From positions 11,370,501 through 11,434,500 of the forward strand of contig NZ_CP011509.1 in the NCBI RefSeq assembly GCF_001027285.1: a DNA stretch of 64,000 bases. The letters are read 5' to 3'. Position 1 is the first letter of the stretch, and every line of letters begins with the position of its first letter. The position numbers and the translations under genes were made by a program. Source of the DNA: Archangium gephyra. Lineage in GTDB: Bacteria > Myxococcota > Myxococcia > Myxococcales > Myxococcaceae. The notes beneath the pieces were generated by a model that was not told the DNA's origin, ran no database searches, and saw only the letters and a program-made list of their open reading frames with translations. Below are positions 54,049-64,000 of this stretch, one piece after another.

Positions 54049-56814
54049 CTACGGGGTGCTCTTCGGGTCCGCCGGATTGCTCCCGGCGTCCCGCTCGTCC
54101 CCGTCCAGGAAGCCGTCCTCGTCCCGGTCGAGGCCCATCCGCGTGCCCGAGCCCGGCGGCGTGCAGGTGTACGTCAGCGCCACCCGGCCCGAGGCCGCCA
54201 TCTGCCGGAGCACCGCCTCCGGGAGCACGGGGAACGCCTTCCGGTCGGACACGAACCGGCGCCCCCCCGTATAGAGGAAGCCCTGCTCGTGCTGGCCCTG
54301 CTGGCTCTTGGCGATCAGCTCGCACTCCCCCACGTCCGCGCGGGCCATGAGGAGCTCCAACACGGGGCCCACCGCCGCGGCGTTGGCGCGGGTGAGCGTC
54401 ACCTGCTGGCCGACGATGGGCGCGAGGTTGCTGTCGAAGGCGAGCATGAAGCTCTCGAGCTTGCGGCGCATCGCATCGCCCTCGGCGTTGGCCGGGAGAC
54501 CCGTGACGTTGTCCGGCCCCTGCGTGAAGGCCATGACGCTGTTGAAGCGGAACATGGTGTCCACGCTGCCGTCATGGATGAAGCCAAAGCCTCGCACCTG
54601 GTCACCCATGAACTGGTTGTTGCCGGGGTTGAAGATGGGCGTCTGCGGCATGCCGAACATGCCGACCTTCTGGTACATGTTGCGCAGGTGCGGCACCTTG
54701 AGCACCTGGGCCGCGAAGGGGAACGCGCTCCGGCCGTCCGAACCGAAGAAGCCGGGAATCAGCGCGTCCGGGTTCGCGGTGGGCTTGATGAGGTGGCACG
54801 TCTCGCACGAGATGTGGAAGACGATGTTGGAGGGCACGTCGAAGAAGAAGTCGCGTGCCTCCTGCTGCTCGGGCGTCAGGGAGTTGTCGAGCGCGCGGAC
54901 GGGGTTCGGCGGGTACATCATCCGCAGCGCGAAGTCCGTGAAGGCCTGCATGTCGGCCTCGGGGATGGGCCCCTCGCGCCCGAGCAGGTCCGCGAACGCG
55001 CCGTTGAACTTCTTGAACGCGGCCTCTTCGTCGAAGGAGCCACTGTCCGGCTGGGCGCTGGGCGCCTCGTTGCCCCCGGTGCGGTCGCCGCGCCAGTGCA
55101 TGGGTCCATGGTTGGCCATGCCGCGCAGGCTCTGGGTGACCATGGGCCCCTTCAGGGGATGGAAGTCCGGGTTGATGATCGGGCTGCCGATGAAGGGGCC
55201 GGGGTTGGTCTCCACCCCGTTGTCCGGGTTGCCCAGGTCCCACGCCAGGCTGTCGAAGTCACCGAAGACGTGGCACGTCGCGCACGACGAGTCGCCGTGG
55301 CTCGAGCTGAAGGACGCGTCGTACAGGAAGCGCCGCCCCTTCACGATGCTCGGCGGCTCGGGGTTGTACATGGCCACGTGGCCGAGCTCCGCGCGGCCGC
55401 GGGTGTCGATGACGGAGATGGAGTTGTCGAACCGCGTCATCACATACAGCCGCTTCCAGCGCTCATCGAGCACCAGCCCCGTGGGCCCACCACCGGTGAG
55501 CGGGATGTGGTGGGCGGCGCTGGGGACGAAGGTGTCGTTCTCGAGCTCCGCCGTGTTGAAGATGCCCACCTTGTTGGAGCCCAGCGCGGCGACGTAGAGC
55601 GTCGCGCCGTCGCCGGAGACCACCATTCCCGTGGGCAGGGCCAGGCTCTTCTGGCTCTCGGCGTTCGGGACGGGCGCGCAGCAGGCGTCGTAGTCGATGT
55701 GCTTGTTGAGGTGGCGCGGTGTGACGCCGGCGCTGCTCAGCACGGTGATGCGGTTCTCGTGGAAGCGCCCCTTCACCGAGTGGCCCGAGAACTCGCCGGA
55801 GCCCTCGAAGCGCTTCTGGTTGAAGGCCTCGGTGTTGGAGACGTAGACCTTCCCACTCACCGGGTTGACGGCCATGTTGTAGAGGATGGTGCCCACTCCG
55901 GCGAAGAACCCGGACGGGCCCGGAAGCTGCGCCGGAGGGTTGGCCATCGCGTCGATGACGAAGACATCCTTGTCCGGCAGCGAGAAGCGCACGGCGTTGT
56001 CCCAGATGCGCTCCAGCTCATCCACCCAGTGGGCACCGTTGTATTTGACGATGAGCCCCACCTCGGGCTGCGACCGCCCGTCGACGCTGGTGTTGGGCGC
56101 GGGCAGACCGCCCTTGGCCTGGCCTCCATCCGGCACGAGGATGTGGGAGAGCGTTGTCGTCCGGTTGCCAGAGTGGAAACCGGCGGCGTAGACGCGCGAG
56201 CCGTCCGGCGTCACCGCCAGCGCGCGGGGCGTATCGCTGAAGAGCGTCAGGATGGTGCTCGGCAGGTGACTGGCCGAGCCCGCGTTGAATACCCAGACAT
56301 CGGCACGGCCGATGCCGGGCGTGGTGAGCTGGGGATCGAACGGGAGGTTCTGGCCGCGGTGCGCCGTGGTGATGAAGGCGCGGCTCCGGCCCGGCCCCGC
56401 GAAGACGATGTCGCGCGGCTCATCGCCCACGAGCAGGGTGCGGGTGACACGCCCGCCGTTTCCATTGCCGCTCAGCTCGACGACGCTCACGCTGTCCGAG
56501 AGGTGGTTCACCACCCAGACCTCGGTGTTGCTGCGCGCCGCCACGGCGACGGGCTCGAGCCCGACGGGCACCGAGGCGCGGTGCGTCAGACCACCACCAT
56601 GGACCCGGAAGATCTCCAGACGGTTGTCCGGGGTGTTGACGGCGAAGAGCAGCTTGCCGTCCGGTGACAACTCCAGGGGGCGGACCTGTCCACTCTCGAA
56701 GAGGGTGAACGAGGACTCCGCGTACGCGGGAGCCCCCGCGAAGAGACAGACGGCCATGGCCGCGGCGGAGAGCCAGGAAGTCACTGGGAAATACGTATCG
56801 TGATGTCGTTCCAT
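54049..56814 (-). CDS. Secreted YVTN-type beta-propeller fused to cytochrome c-like domains
   Basis: The 921-residue exported protein starts with a signal peptide (ending AGAPAYAE). A beta-propeller follows with surface-layer/YVTN-like blades ([58 protein letters not shown]). Downstream are two c-type haem sites: [14 protein letters not shown] near 505 and [12 protein letters not shown] near 665, with candidate Met/His ligands in between, similar to MauG/di-haem peroxidase architecture. The C-terminus ([13 protein letters not shown]) resembles an EF-hand-type Ca2+ loop. It may be a periplasmic or surface redox protein. ATG 56814 gives a proper signal peptide; a TTG at 56853 is the alternative. 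Confidence 0.85.
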   Translation of the reverse strand: MERHHDTYFPVTSWLSAAAMAVCLFAGAPAYAESSFTLFESGQVRPLELSPDGKLLFAVNTPDNRLEIFRVHGGGLTHRASVPVGLEPVAVAARSNTEVWVVNHLSDSVSVVELSGNGNGGRVTRTLLVGDEPRDIVFAGPGRSRAFITTAHRGQNLPFDPQLTTPGIGRADVWVFNAGSASHLPSTILTLFSDTPRALAVTPDGSRVYAAGFHSGNRTTTLSHILVPDGGQAKGGLPAPNTSVDGRSQPEVGLIVKYNGAHWVDELERIWDNAVRFSLPDKDVFVIDAMANPPAQLPGPSGFFAGVGTILYNMAVNPVSGKVYVSNTEAFNQKRFEGSGEFSGHSVKGRFHENRITVLSSAGVTPRHLNKHIDYDACCAPVPNAESQKSLALPTGMVVSGDGATLYVAALGSNKVGIFNTAELENDTFVPSAAHHIPLTGGGPTGLVLDERWKRLYVMTRFDNSISVIDTRGRAELGHVAMYNPEPPSIVKGRRFLYDASFSSSHGDSSCATCHVFGDFDSLAWDLGNPDNGVETNPGPFIGSPIINPDFHPLKGPMVTQSLRGMANHGPMHWRGDRTGGNEAPSAQPDSGSFDEEAAFKKFNGAFADLLGREGPIPEADMQAFTDFALRMMYPPNPVRALDNSLTPEQQEARDFFFDVPSNIVFHISCETCHLIKPTANPDALIPGFFGSDGRSAFPFAAQVLKVPHLRNMYQKVGMFGMPQTPIFNPGNNQFMGDQVRGFGFIHDGSVDTMFRFNSVMAFTQGPDNVTGLPANAEGDAMRRKLESFMLAFDSNLAPIVGQQVTLTRANAAAVGPVLELLMARADVGECELIAKSQQGQHEQGFLYTGGRRFVSDRKAFPVLPEAVLRQMAASGRVALTYTCTPPGSGTRMGLDRDEDGFLDGDERDAGSNPADPKSTP

Positions 56815-56983
56815 CTGGAGTGCCCGCACTGGTGTGAGTGAATGGAGGTCCAAACCCGCCTGGAACTGGCCCCCCTCACCGTGCAGTGAATCACTTTTTC
56901 AACAATGGAACGAGCAGGATTTCCGTAATTTCCCGCAATGCCGGTAATAACCTACCCAGACATACCCCTGGGAGGAGGAGCGC

Positions 56984-59900
56984 CTACGCGGCCTTGGGAT
57001 CTGCCTCCGCGGTGGGGAGCCTGAAGGTGGCGGTGGCGCCCAGTCCCAGCCCCGCGCTCTCCAGCGTCAGCTTCCCGCCCATGAGCTGCGCGGCGAGCGC
57101 GCTGGAGTGCAGGCCAATGCCATGGCCTTCCTTGCGGGTGGTGAAGCCCTGGGTGAAGAGCCGCCCGTGCACCTCGGGCGCGATGCCCCTGCCATTGTCC
57201 ACGACCTGGAAGAGGACCCACTCCCCTTCCGCATACAAGCGGATCCGGAGCTGGCGTTGCCCCGGGACCACCGGCTCCATGGCCTGTCTGCCGTTGCTGA
57301 GCAGGTTGAGGAGGATCTGCAGCAACCGGTGCCTGTCCACCTTCATCCTGGGCAGCGGCGCCAGCTCCTTCGTCACCTGCACGCTCCACTGTTGCAGGAC
57401 GCCCGCCTGCAGGCGCAGGGCCTCTTCCAGCACCTCGGCCAGGTCACATTCCTCCACCAACAGCGTGGACTTGGCGTAGGCCTGCTGCATCTGGATGATG
57501 GTGCGCACCCGATCGACGTTCTTCGACAGGTCCTCCATGCCCTGTTGCAGGGAGACGCGCTCCTGGGCCAGCTCGCCCGCGAGGCCGGAGAGATAGGTGA
57601 ACAGCTGGTGGCCGCGGGGATCCTTCGTGAGGAAGCCCGCGAGGTCATCGCGGTGCTCCGCCAGGAGGTGGACCACCTGCTCGACGCGGCCCATGCGCGA
57701 GGCCGCCACGGTGCGGCGCAGTGCATCACTGTCCACCACGAGGCTCGTCAGGGCGTTGCCCACGTCATGCAGCACGCTGGAGGCGACCTCGGCCTTGCCC
57801 ACCATGCGAGCCGTCTCCACCAGGTTCGCCTGGGCCAGCTTCAGCTCGCGCGTGCGCTCCTCCACGCGAGACTCCAGCTCCTCGTTGGCCTGGCGCAGGG
57901 CGGCCTCGGCCTGCCGCACCTCGGAGTAGAGCCGCGCGTTCTCCATGGAGATGGAGGCCTGGGAGGCCAGGTGTTGCAACAGTGTGATGCGGCTGGGATT
58001 GAAGGCCTCGGCCGTGAGGGAGTTCTCCAGGTACAGCACGCCGTAGAAGGCCTCCTTGCGCGTCAATGGCAGACACAGCACGGAGCCGGCCTGGTTGGAC
58101 ATGCCGGCCGGGCTGGAGAAGGCGTGGGGTTGGGAGGTGTCCTCGATGAGCACGTGCTCGCCGGTGCGCCGGACATAGGTGATCAGCGACCAGGGCAGCC
58201 GCTGGGAAGCCAGCTCCGCGGGCACCGTCCGCACCTCGTCCTCGGCGGACTCCACCAGCGCCGCCACCGTCAACGCCTCTCCTTGCAGCAGCAGGAGGGC
58301 TCCCCGCTGGGCCCCGGCGTTCTCCATGGCCACCCGCATGAGGGTGCCCACCAGCCGCTCCAGCTCCATCTCACTGGAGAGGGCCTGCTGGGCCTTGACG
58401 AGGCTGAGCGCGTCCAACAGCTTGGAGCCCGTGTCATAGCTGGTGGTGCCCTGGCCACCGAGGACCAGCCGGGAGAGGTCCGGCCACAGCTCGTCCAGGT
58501 GCCGCACCTTGCCCTCGGCCCCCCACTGCAGATAGGCCTCGCGCGCCTGGCGGGCATAGGCCAGGGCGATGAGAGGGATTCCCGCCTCCTTCCAGAAGCG
58601 AGAGGCCAGCTCGCTGGCCACGGCGACGTGGTGGATGAGGCCATGCTCACGGGCCGCGTCGATGGCCTCCTCGTAGCCGCGCAGGGCCATCTCCAGTCTG
58701 CCATGCAGGCGGTGCAGCTCCGCCGCCACCATCCGCTCGGGGGCCCGGAACGTCTCCGGACAGCTCGAGGCCCACTCCTCCAACTGCCGGCGGTGCTGTT
58801 GGATGTCCTTCAGGTACTGCTCTCGCAGTGGCTCCGAGGCCTCCCGGCAGCACGCCGCCAGCGTCAGGGCCCTGTAGAGATGGTGGTCCAACAGCTGGAT
58901 GCGGCCGAGCACCGCCCAGAGCATCCCCTGGGCCTTGTCCGCCGCCTGGCGCGCCTCCTCGTAGGCACCCACCATGAAGCGCGAGCGCGTCTTGATGACG
59001 GGATACGAGCACTTCAACGGGGCCATACCGGTGGCCAACAGGCCCTCGATGTCCTCCTCCCGGAGCCCCTCCCCGTTCAGCGTGCCCAAGGACTCGGTGA
59101 GCCCTCGCATCTGCCGCGAGAAGGCGCGGAGCAACCCGGTGATGTTCGCCGCGTCCCGGAAGCCGGCCCTGCGCGCGAACTCGGCATGCGTGACGGCCTC
59201 GCGCTCCACCTCGGCCAGCTCCGCACCCATGGAGAGCTGAAGCCAGACGATGAAGATGCAGCAGTAGCCGGCGATCTGCAGGTCCCCCGACAGGAGCGCC
59301 TGCTGGAAGGCCTTCTGGTAGAGCTCCTTCGACTCCCGCAGCGGCCGCACCCAGAGGCTCACGTGTCCCTGGGTGAAGAGGACCCGGGCCCGGTAGGCGG
59401 AGATGTCATGGCGCTCGACGAACTCACTCGCCAGCCTGCCAAAGGCATATCCCCGGTGGGGCTCCTTGAAGAGGCAGCTCGTCACGAAGCCATACCAGAC
59501 ATAGGCGGACGCGGACTCGCTGGTGCTGCCATGGCGCAGCGTCAGGGCCACCATGTGGCACAGGTGCAGGGCCAGGAGCGTCTCGCTGGTGAAGAAGGCC
59601 GGCGCGAACAGGGCCCCGAGCAGCCCCATCACCGTCTTGCGCTCCGGGTCCGTCATGGGGGGCAGCTCGATGAGGCTCTCGATGGAACGGCCGCCCAGCA
59701 GCGACTCCACCTCCTGCCGGGCCGCGGCGACCTCGTCCCAGGTGGGCCGCGCGGGCAGGCGCATGCCGAAGCGCTCCAGACACTCCAGCAGACAGGCGGC
59801 GGCGGCCTCGGGCTGGTTGGCGGTGAGGAAGATGCTGCTCTCGAGCCGGTAGGCCGCCGCCAGCTCCTGGTGCGAGAGCGGCCTCGCGCGAAGCTCCGCG

Positions 59901-62290
59901 ACGATGCGGCGGGCCTCGGGGCCATTGCCACTCAGCAGCTCGCTGCTGGCCTGTCCCAGACGCAGCTTGAAGGCCAGCTCGGGCGCCGTCTCCCACAGGT
60001 CCCCGGGCATCAGGCGCAGGGCCATGGCGAAGTAGCCAATGGCCGAGCGGTGGGCGGAGGAGGACTGGGCGCGGAAGCCCGCCTCGGCATTGAGCCGCGC
60101 CAGCCGGGTGCGCTCCGCCTCGTCCCCCATCAACTCCACGCCCGCGTTGAGCTGCCCCACCACGTCGAAGAGGCGCTCACGCAGCGCGTCGGGCGAGAGG
60201 CGGGCCCATAGCAGCCGGCCAATCTCCAGGTGGAGGGCCTTGCGCTCCTGCTCGGCCAGCAGGGCGTAGGCGGCCTGCTGGATGCGGTCATGCAGGAAGC
60301 GGTAGTGCTGAGCGCCGCTCTGCATCACCAGCTCCTCTTGGAGCGCCGGCTCCAGGAGAAGCTCCACCTCGGAGAGGTCCTGCTGGGTGAGGAGGGCCAG
60401 CTTCTCCAGCGGGAAGGTGTTGCCCACGCACGAGGCCACGCACAGCAGACGCAGGGCCGGAGCGGGCAGCTTGCGCAACCGGCCGGCCATGAAGTCCACC
60501 ACGTTGTCCGACCAGGCCATGGCCCGCACGGCCTCCGCGTTCCAGAGCCATCCCCCCCGCGGCAACCGCTCCACCAGTCCCTCCTGGTAGAGCGTCTGCA
60601 GGAACTGGAGGAGGAAGAAGGGGTTGCCTCCCGTCCTGCTCTGGAGGAGCTCCGACAGCGGCTCCAGCACCTCGCGGGCCGCACCGGGCAGGGCATCCGC
60701 CACCAGCTGCCGCGTCTGCGTGGGCGAGAGCGGCCCCAGATGCAGCTCCTTGAACCGGGCCCCCTCCTTGCGCGCTTCCTCCAGCACCAGCGCCAGCGGA
60801 TGCGCGGGGCCCACCTCGTTGTCCCGGTACGAGCCAATCAGCAGCAGGGGCGGCGTGTCCGGATGGGTGACCAGGAACTTCAGCAGCTTGAGGCTGGCGA
60901 AGTCCGCCCACTGCAGGTCGTCCAGGAAGAACACCAGCGGCCGACGCGAGGAGGCGAACACCCCGAGGAAACGCTGAAAGAGGCGGTTGAAGCGGTTCTG
61001 CGTCTCGGTGGGCGGCAACTGTGGCGCGGCTGGTTGCTTGCCCACGACCCTCTCCAGCTGGGGCACCAGGTCCACCAGCACCTGTCCGTTTCCCTCGAAG
61101 ACCTCCACCAGCCGCTGACGCCAGGCCGCCACCTCCTCGTCACTGCCCGCCAACACCTGCTGCACGAGCGCTCGCGTGGCCTGGGTCAACGTGGCGTAGG
61201 GCACGTCCCGCTGCAGCGGGTTGAACTTGCCTCGGAGGAAGAAGCCCCGGCGCTCCAGCACGGGCTTGTGCAGTTCCTGGACGATGGAGGACTTGCCGAT
61301 ACCCGAGTAACCCCGCACCACCACCCACTCGGGCCGTCCCTCCCGCGCCACGTCCTCGAAGGCCTCCAGCAGCGTCCGCACCTCCGCCTCGCGGCCGTAG
61401 AGCTGTTGGGGCAGCTGGAAGCGGGCGCGGAAGTCCCGCAGGCCCGGCGGGAAGTCCTCGCTCACGCCCCGCAGCAGCGCCTCGTGGCACCGCTCCAGGT
61501 CCGCCTTCAGCCCCTCCGCGCTCTGGTAGCGCTCGTCCGCGGCCTTGGCCAGCAGCTTGAGCACCACCGCCGAGAGCGTGGGAGGAATCGCGGGCACCAG
61601 CTGGCTCGGGGACACGGGTGTCTGCGAGATGTGCGCGTGGAGCCACTCCAGGGGATCCCTGCCTCGAAAGGGCAGGCGCCCCGTGAGGAGCTGGTAGAGC
61701 GTCACCCCCAGCGAATAGAAGTCCGTGCGGTAGTCCACCACCCGGTTGATGCGCCCCGACTGCTCCGGGGACATGTACGGCAGCGTGCCTTCCACGAGCG
61801 CGACGGTGGCGCCCTCCACGTGCTCCACCTGCCGCAGGGAGGCGAGGCCGAAGTCGATGAGCCACACCTGCCCTCCCGGCGACAGGAGGATGTTGGCGGG
61901 CTTGATGTCCTTGTGGATGACGCCGCGGCGGTGCATCTCCGCCAGCGTGGCGGCCAGGGAGATCGCGATGGAGAAGAAGGCGGGGAGCTCGAAGGGCTGG
62001 CCCAACCGCTCCGAGAGAGCCTGGCCCCCGATGTCCTCCAGCAGCAGCACCGGCCGCTCCCGGAGCACCTCGCAGCCCTGGGCGGCGAGCACTCCGGGCG
62101 TCCCGCTCAGCCGCTGCAACACGTCGTACTCGCGCTGGTAGCGCGCGCGCTCGCGGGGGCCGAGGTGCTCGTTGCGCGGAGTCTTGACGATGACGGGTAC
62201 CGAGTCAGCCTCGCGCAACGCCTGGAACAGCAGGCTGCTGCTCGTCATCTGGAAGAGGCCGAGGAGTTTGTACCCGGGGATGTCCATCAT
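56984..62290 (-). CDS. Giant trifunctional Ser/Thr kinase - AAA ATPase - GAF - sensor histidine kinase
   Basis: The 1768-residue signalling protein contains, in order, a Hanks-type kinase (about 1-265; HKDIKPANILLS near 135, IDFGLASL near 155, PYMSPEQSG), a predicted ATPase of the COG3899 type (Walker A YSGIGKSSIVQE near 327, Walker B FFLDDLQWAD near 460), a long helical TPR-like region (about 720-1290), a GAF domain (about 1320-1480; LCLPLTRKEAFYGVLYLENS) and a coiled coil. A histidine-kinase core follows, with His in SSVLHDVGNALTSL near 1560 and HATPase motifs NLLSNGRQA, DNGRGIAPE and EGHGIGLH. It probably integrates several cues; no receiver is adjacent. Confidence 0.92.
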   Translation of the reverse strand: MMDIPGYKLLGLFQMTSSSLLFQALREADSVPVIVKTPRNEHLGPRERARYQREYDVLQRLSGTPGVLAAQGCEVLRERPVLLLEDIGGQALSERLGQPFELPAFFSIAISLAATLAEMHRRGVIHKDIKPANILLSPGGQVWLIDFGLASLRQVEHVEGATVALVEGTLPYMSPEQSGRINRVVDYRTDFYSLGVTLYQLLTGRLPFRGRDPLEWLHAHISQTPVSPSQLVPAIPPTLSAVVLKLLAKAADERYQSAEGLKADLERCHEALLRGVSEDFPPGLRDFRARFQLPQQLYGREAEVRTLLEAFEDVAREGRPEWVVVRGYSGIGKSSIVQELHKPVLERRGFFLRGKFNPLQRDVPYATLTQATRALVQQVLAGSDEEVAAWRQRLVEVFEGNGQVLVDLVPQLERVVGKQPAAPQLPPTETQNRFNRLFQRFLGVFASSRRPLVFFLDDLQWADFASLKLLKFLVTHPDTPPLLLIGSYRDNEVGPAHPLALVLEEARKEGARFKELHLGPLSPTQTRQLVADALPGAAREVLEPLSELLQSRTGGNPFFLLQFLQTLYQEGLVERLPRGGWLWNAEAVRAMAWSDNVVDFMAGRLRKLPAPALRLLCVASCVGNTFPLEKLALLTQQDLSEVELLLEPALQEELVMQSGAQHYRFLHDRIQQAAYALLAEQERKALHLEIGRLLWARLSPDALRERLFDVVGQLNAGVELMGDEAERTRLARLNAEAGFRAQSSSAHRSAIGYFAMALRLMPGDLWETAPELAFKLRLGQASSELLSGNGPEARRIVAELRARPLSHQELAAAYRLESSIFLTANQPEAAAACLLECLERFGMRLPARPTWDEVAAARQEVESLLGGRSIESLIELPPMTDPERKTVMGLLGALFAPAFFTSETLLALHLCHMVALTLRHGSTSESASAYVWYGFVTSCLFKEPHRGYAFGRLASEFVERHDISAYRARVLFTQGHVSLWVRPLRESKELYQKAFQQALLSGDLQIAGYCCIFIVWLQLSMGAELAEVEREAVTHAEFARRAGFRDAANITGLLRAFSRQMRGLTESLGTLNGEGLREEDIEGLLATGMAPLKCSYPVIKTRSRFMVGAYEEARQAADKAQGMLWAVLGRIQLLDHHLYRALTLAACCREASEPLREQYLKDIQQHRRQLEEWASSCPETFRAPERMVAAELHRLHGRLEMALRGYEEAIDAAREHGLIHHVAVASELASRFWKEAGIPLIALAYARQAREAYLQWGAEGKVRHLDELWPDLSRLVLGGQGTTSYDTGSKLLDALSLVKAQQALSSEMELERLVGTLMRVAMENAGAQRGALLLLQGEALTVAALVESAEDEVRTVPAELASQRLPWSLITYVRRTGEHVLIEDTSQPHAFSSPAGMSNQAGSVLCLPLTRKEAFYGVLYLENSLTAEAFNPSRITLLQHLASQASISMENARLYSEVRQAEAALRQANEELESRVEERTRELKLAQANLVETARMVGKAEVASSVLHDVGNALTSLVVDSDALRRTVAASRMGRVEQVVHLLAEHRDDLAGFLTKDPRGHQLFTYLSGLAGELAQERVSLQQGMEDLSKNVDRVRTIIQMQQAYAKSTLLVEECDLAEVLEEALRLQAGVLQQWSVQVTKELAPLPRMKVDRHRLLQILLNLLSNGRQAMEPVVPGQRQLRIRLYAEGEWVLFQVVDNGRGIAPEVHGRLFTQGFTTRKEGHGIGLHSSALAAQLMGGKLTLESAGLGLGATATFRLPTAEADPKAA

Positions 62291-62432
62291 GGTGGTACAG
62301 CGGGTTTCTAACACCTCGCCGGAGCTGCCCCCAAGGCGGGCAGGCGGCCGTCGCCCTCTCGAAGCCACACACCCCACTCAGGGTGAGGGTCATGGCCGCA
62401 CACCGTATGGCCTTCCCCTGACGGGGTAACCT

Positions 62433-63593
62433 CTAGCGGGCGCGCTCGCGGGCTTCCTGCTCGCGATCGAAGTCCACGAGGGCCTGGACGATGCGCTCGC
62501 GGGAGTCGGTGAGCAGCAGATAGCGCGCGTAGTCCTGGCCCCGGGCGAGGTGCTCCAGGAGCGGATAGACGGGCCGCGTGCGCGTCCAGAAGTCCTGGCC
62601 GAGGAAGATCATCGGGCTGATCACGCCCACGGTGTTGTAGTGATTCTGGCAGGCGTCCTGGAAGATCTCCTGGATGGTGCCGGCGCTGCCCGGGGAGTAG
62701 ATGACGCCGCCCCGGGCGATGGTGAGCAGGCCATCCTCGCGCACGCTGTTGGCGAAATACTTGGCGATGTGCGTGGCGAAGGGATTGGGCGGCTCGTGGC
62801 CGTAGTGCCAGGTGGGGATGCCCAGGCTCTCGCTGACGACACGGTCCGCGTCACGCAGGGGCCAGGTGGCGCGCACCTCGAAGGCACGCGAGAGCCACTC
62901 GCGGTCCTTGTAGCTGGGGGCCTTGGCGAGGAGCTCGAGGGCGGCGGACAGCTCGGCATCGGTGCGTCCGGCGAACCAGGCCCCCACGTGCGTGGCCTCC
63001 ATGGCGCCCGGCCCACCTCCGCTCACCAGGAAGAAGCCGAGGCGCGCCAGCTCCCGGGCCAACTCCACCACCGTGCGGTACTCGGGCTGGCCCCGGAGCA
63101 TGGAGTGGCCGCCCATGATGGCCACCACCCTACGCGGCCGGCCCTGGCTCTGCTGCGCGAGCACCTCCTCCATGGCGTCGGTGATGGAATGGTCGTGGAG
63201 CCGCTGCGCCAGCGTCTCCAGCAGCGAGGGCGAGTTGGCTCCGCCGCGCGAGTTCCAATGGGCGTAGATGCGGGCATCGGGCGTGTCGGCGTAGCTGTCG
63301 GGGTGCGCGGGGTCGAAGCCCGCGTACAGCTCCTCGGGAGAGTAGAGGCCGCCCCGGTAGGGCGAGTAGGGCAGCCCCGAGAAGGGCGGGAAGACCATGG
63401 CCCCGTGAGCAATCACGGCCTGCAGCGCCTGCGTCTCGAGCTGGCAGCCCAGGAAGACGGTGCCGGTGAGGTCCGCGCCCAGCAGCACCCGCGTCCGCCC
63501 CGTCAGGTCGAGCCCCTGGAGGATGACGTTGGCGAGGCTCTTGCCGCCCGCCAAGTGCTGCTCGAATACCACGAGGGTTTCAATCTCGACCAA
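62433..63593 (-). CDS. LOG-family (lysine-decarboxylase-like) nucleotide-processing protein
   Basis: The 386-residue protein has the Rossmann core of LOG/PpnN-type enzymes: VVAIMGGHSMLRG, FLVSGGGPGAMEATHVGAWF (phosphate-binding Gly loop) and GGVIYSPGSAGTIQEIFQD, which corresponds to the PGGxGTxxE motif with Ser-Ala replacing Gly-Gly. An extra N-terminal domain (about 1-170) makes it longer than plain LOG proteins. It probably hydrolyses the N-glycosidic bond of nucleoside monophosphates or binds such ligands. TTG 63593 is chosen because GGGAG lies 6 nt upstream; no ATG fits before a low-complexity stretch. Confidence 0.85.
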   Translation of the reverse strand: MVEIETLVVFEQHLAGGKSLANVILQGLDLTGRTRVLLGADLTGTVFLGCQLETQALQAVIAHGAMVFPPFSGLPYSPYRGGLYSPEELYAGFDPAHPDSYADTPDARIYAHWNSRGGANSPSLLETLAQRLHDHSITDAMEEVLAQQSQGRPRRVVAIMGGHSMLRGQPEYRTVVELARELARLGFFLVSGGGPGAMEATHVGAWFAGRTDAELSAALELLAKAPSYKDREWLSRAFEVRATWPLRDADRVVSESLGIPTWHYGHEPPNPFATHIAKYFANSVREDGLLTIARGGVIYSPGSAGTIQEIFQDACQNHYNTVGVISPMIFLGQDFWTRTRPVYPLLEHLARGQDYARYLLLTDSRERIVQALVDFDREQEARERAR

Positions 63594-63773
63594 GAGGAAC
63601 TCCCGAAGATGGAGGGGACTCGAAGGTAGCAGGACAGGGCCCCGCCAGTACGCTACTTCTCGGACGAGAGCCGCAGGAAATCTCCTGCAAGGCGATGACG
63701 GCCGCTTGCGACAAGCTCCAGTGCGCGCCTTCCACGACAGAACAACCTCAAGGTGCTGCGCGTCCATCGATCT

Positions 63774-64000
63774 CTAGGATTTCTGCGCCTGCATCTCGGC
63801 CCACACCTTTTCCACAAGCACTCTGAACTCGGCATCTTCCGGAACGGTATTTTTTTCGCTGTCTTTGATTGTCTCCTTGTAGAGTTCCTCTCCACCCAAT
63901 TCAAACGCACGCTGCAGCATTTCACTCACGAGTTCCCGACGTCCGCTCAAGAAGTTCACATACGCCAGATTTCCAAGGACAAAATAATCATTTGGGTCTT
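63774..64000 (-). CDS. C-terminal part of a helical, TPR-like protein (cut by window edge)
   Basis: The frame is open to the right edge and reads DYFVLGNLAYVNFLSGRREL, then EMLQRAFELGGEELYKETIK and a stop after VEKVWAEMQAQKS. The helix-turn-helix periodicity suggests a TPR-type repeat pair near the C-terminus. The start lies outside the window (an internal GTG at 63959 is not convincing as a start). GC content is lower than in neighbouring genes, hinting at another accessory segment beyond the edge. Function unknown. Confidence 0.65.
   Translation of the reverse strand, partial: DPNDYFVLGNLAYVNFLSGRRELVSEMLQRAFELGGEELYKETIKDSEKNTVPEDAEFRVLVEKVWAEMQAQKS

Noticed and set aside
57107-60211. 1034-codon plus-strand frame
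   Set aside because: It lies antisense within the giant kinase gene, whose domains are unmistakable; composition is that of a shadow frame.

Overview
The window is high-GC DNA that reads as a chromosome segment of a myxobacterium (Myxococcota, probably suborder Cystobacterineae such as Archangium, Cystobacter or a relative). This is inferred from gene content: many lipoproteins, a Ser/Thr kinase fused to a STAND-type NTPase, a very large kinase/ATPase/GAF/histidine-kinase protein, a lipoprotein with twenty cysteine-rich repeats, PEGA and PQQ/NHL propeller proteins, and a SitA-like lipoprotein toxin. No rRNA, CRISPR array or intact prophage is visible. Because GC3 is high, long open frames antisense to genes are abundant; they were treated as shadows.

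Layout. 0-10 kb: tRNA-Cys, a Gln-rich lipoprotein, a SusC/SusD-type outer-membrane pair, an orphan Hsp70-like ATPase, a secreted M28 aminopeptidase and a SET-domain protein. 10-20 kb: an NHL-propeller lipoprotein, the kinase-NTPase coupled to a PEGA protein, and the cysteine-rich lipoprotein. 19.5-26 kb: a secreted M4 thermolysin-like protease, an ExbB-ExbD-TonB operon (a plausible energiser for the SusC-type receptor), a TerB-like protein and an aldo/keto-reductase-like protein with a degraded active site. 26-33 kb: lipoproteins, a Sel1-repeat protein, an isolated class II lanthipeptide-precursor-like peptide, a PQQ-propeller lipoprotein and a polytopic membrane protein. 33-34.4 kb: two minus-strand genes carrying three apparent frameshifts. 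34.5-38.1 kb: a histidine kinase, a MarR-GNAT fusion regulator and an MFS exporter.

38.2-45.5 kb is an accessory island. It is bounded by an exact 15-bp direct repeat that looks like a tRNA T-arm, and it contains broken pieces of an IS91-type transposase. Its cargo is a lower-GC block (an HEFGH metalloprotease-like lipoprotein, a secreted protein and a small membrane protein with an in-frame stop) and a minus-strand toxin operon: a SitA5-like lipoprotein toxin, an unrecognised 206-residue protein and an Imm52-like immunity protein. This island is the best candidate for something new.

45.5-64 kb returns to chromosomal content: secreted DNase-I-fold and TIGR03118 proteins, a DUF4398/OmpA pair, a four-gene minus-strand run (phosphomannomutase, FMN reductase, ROK kinase, BMP-type binding protein), a beta-propeller/cytochrome c fusion, the 1768-residue kinase and a LOG-family protein. 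A partial gene runs off the right edge.
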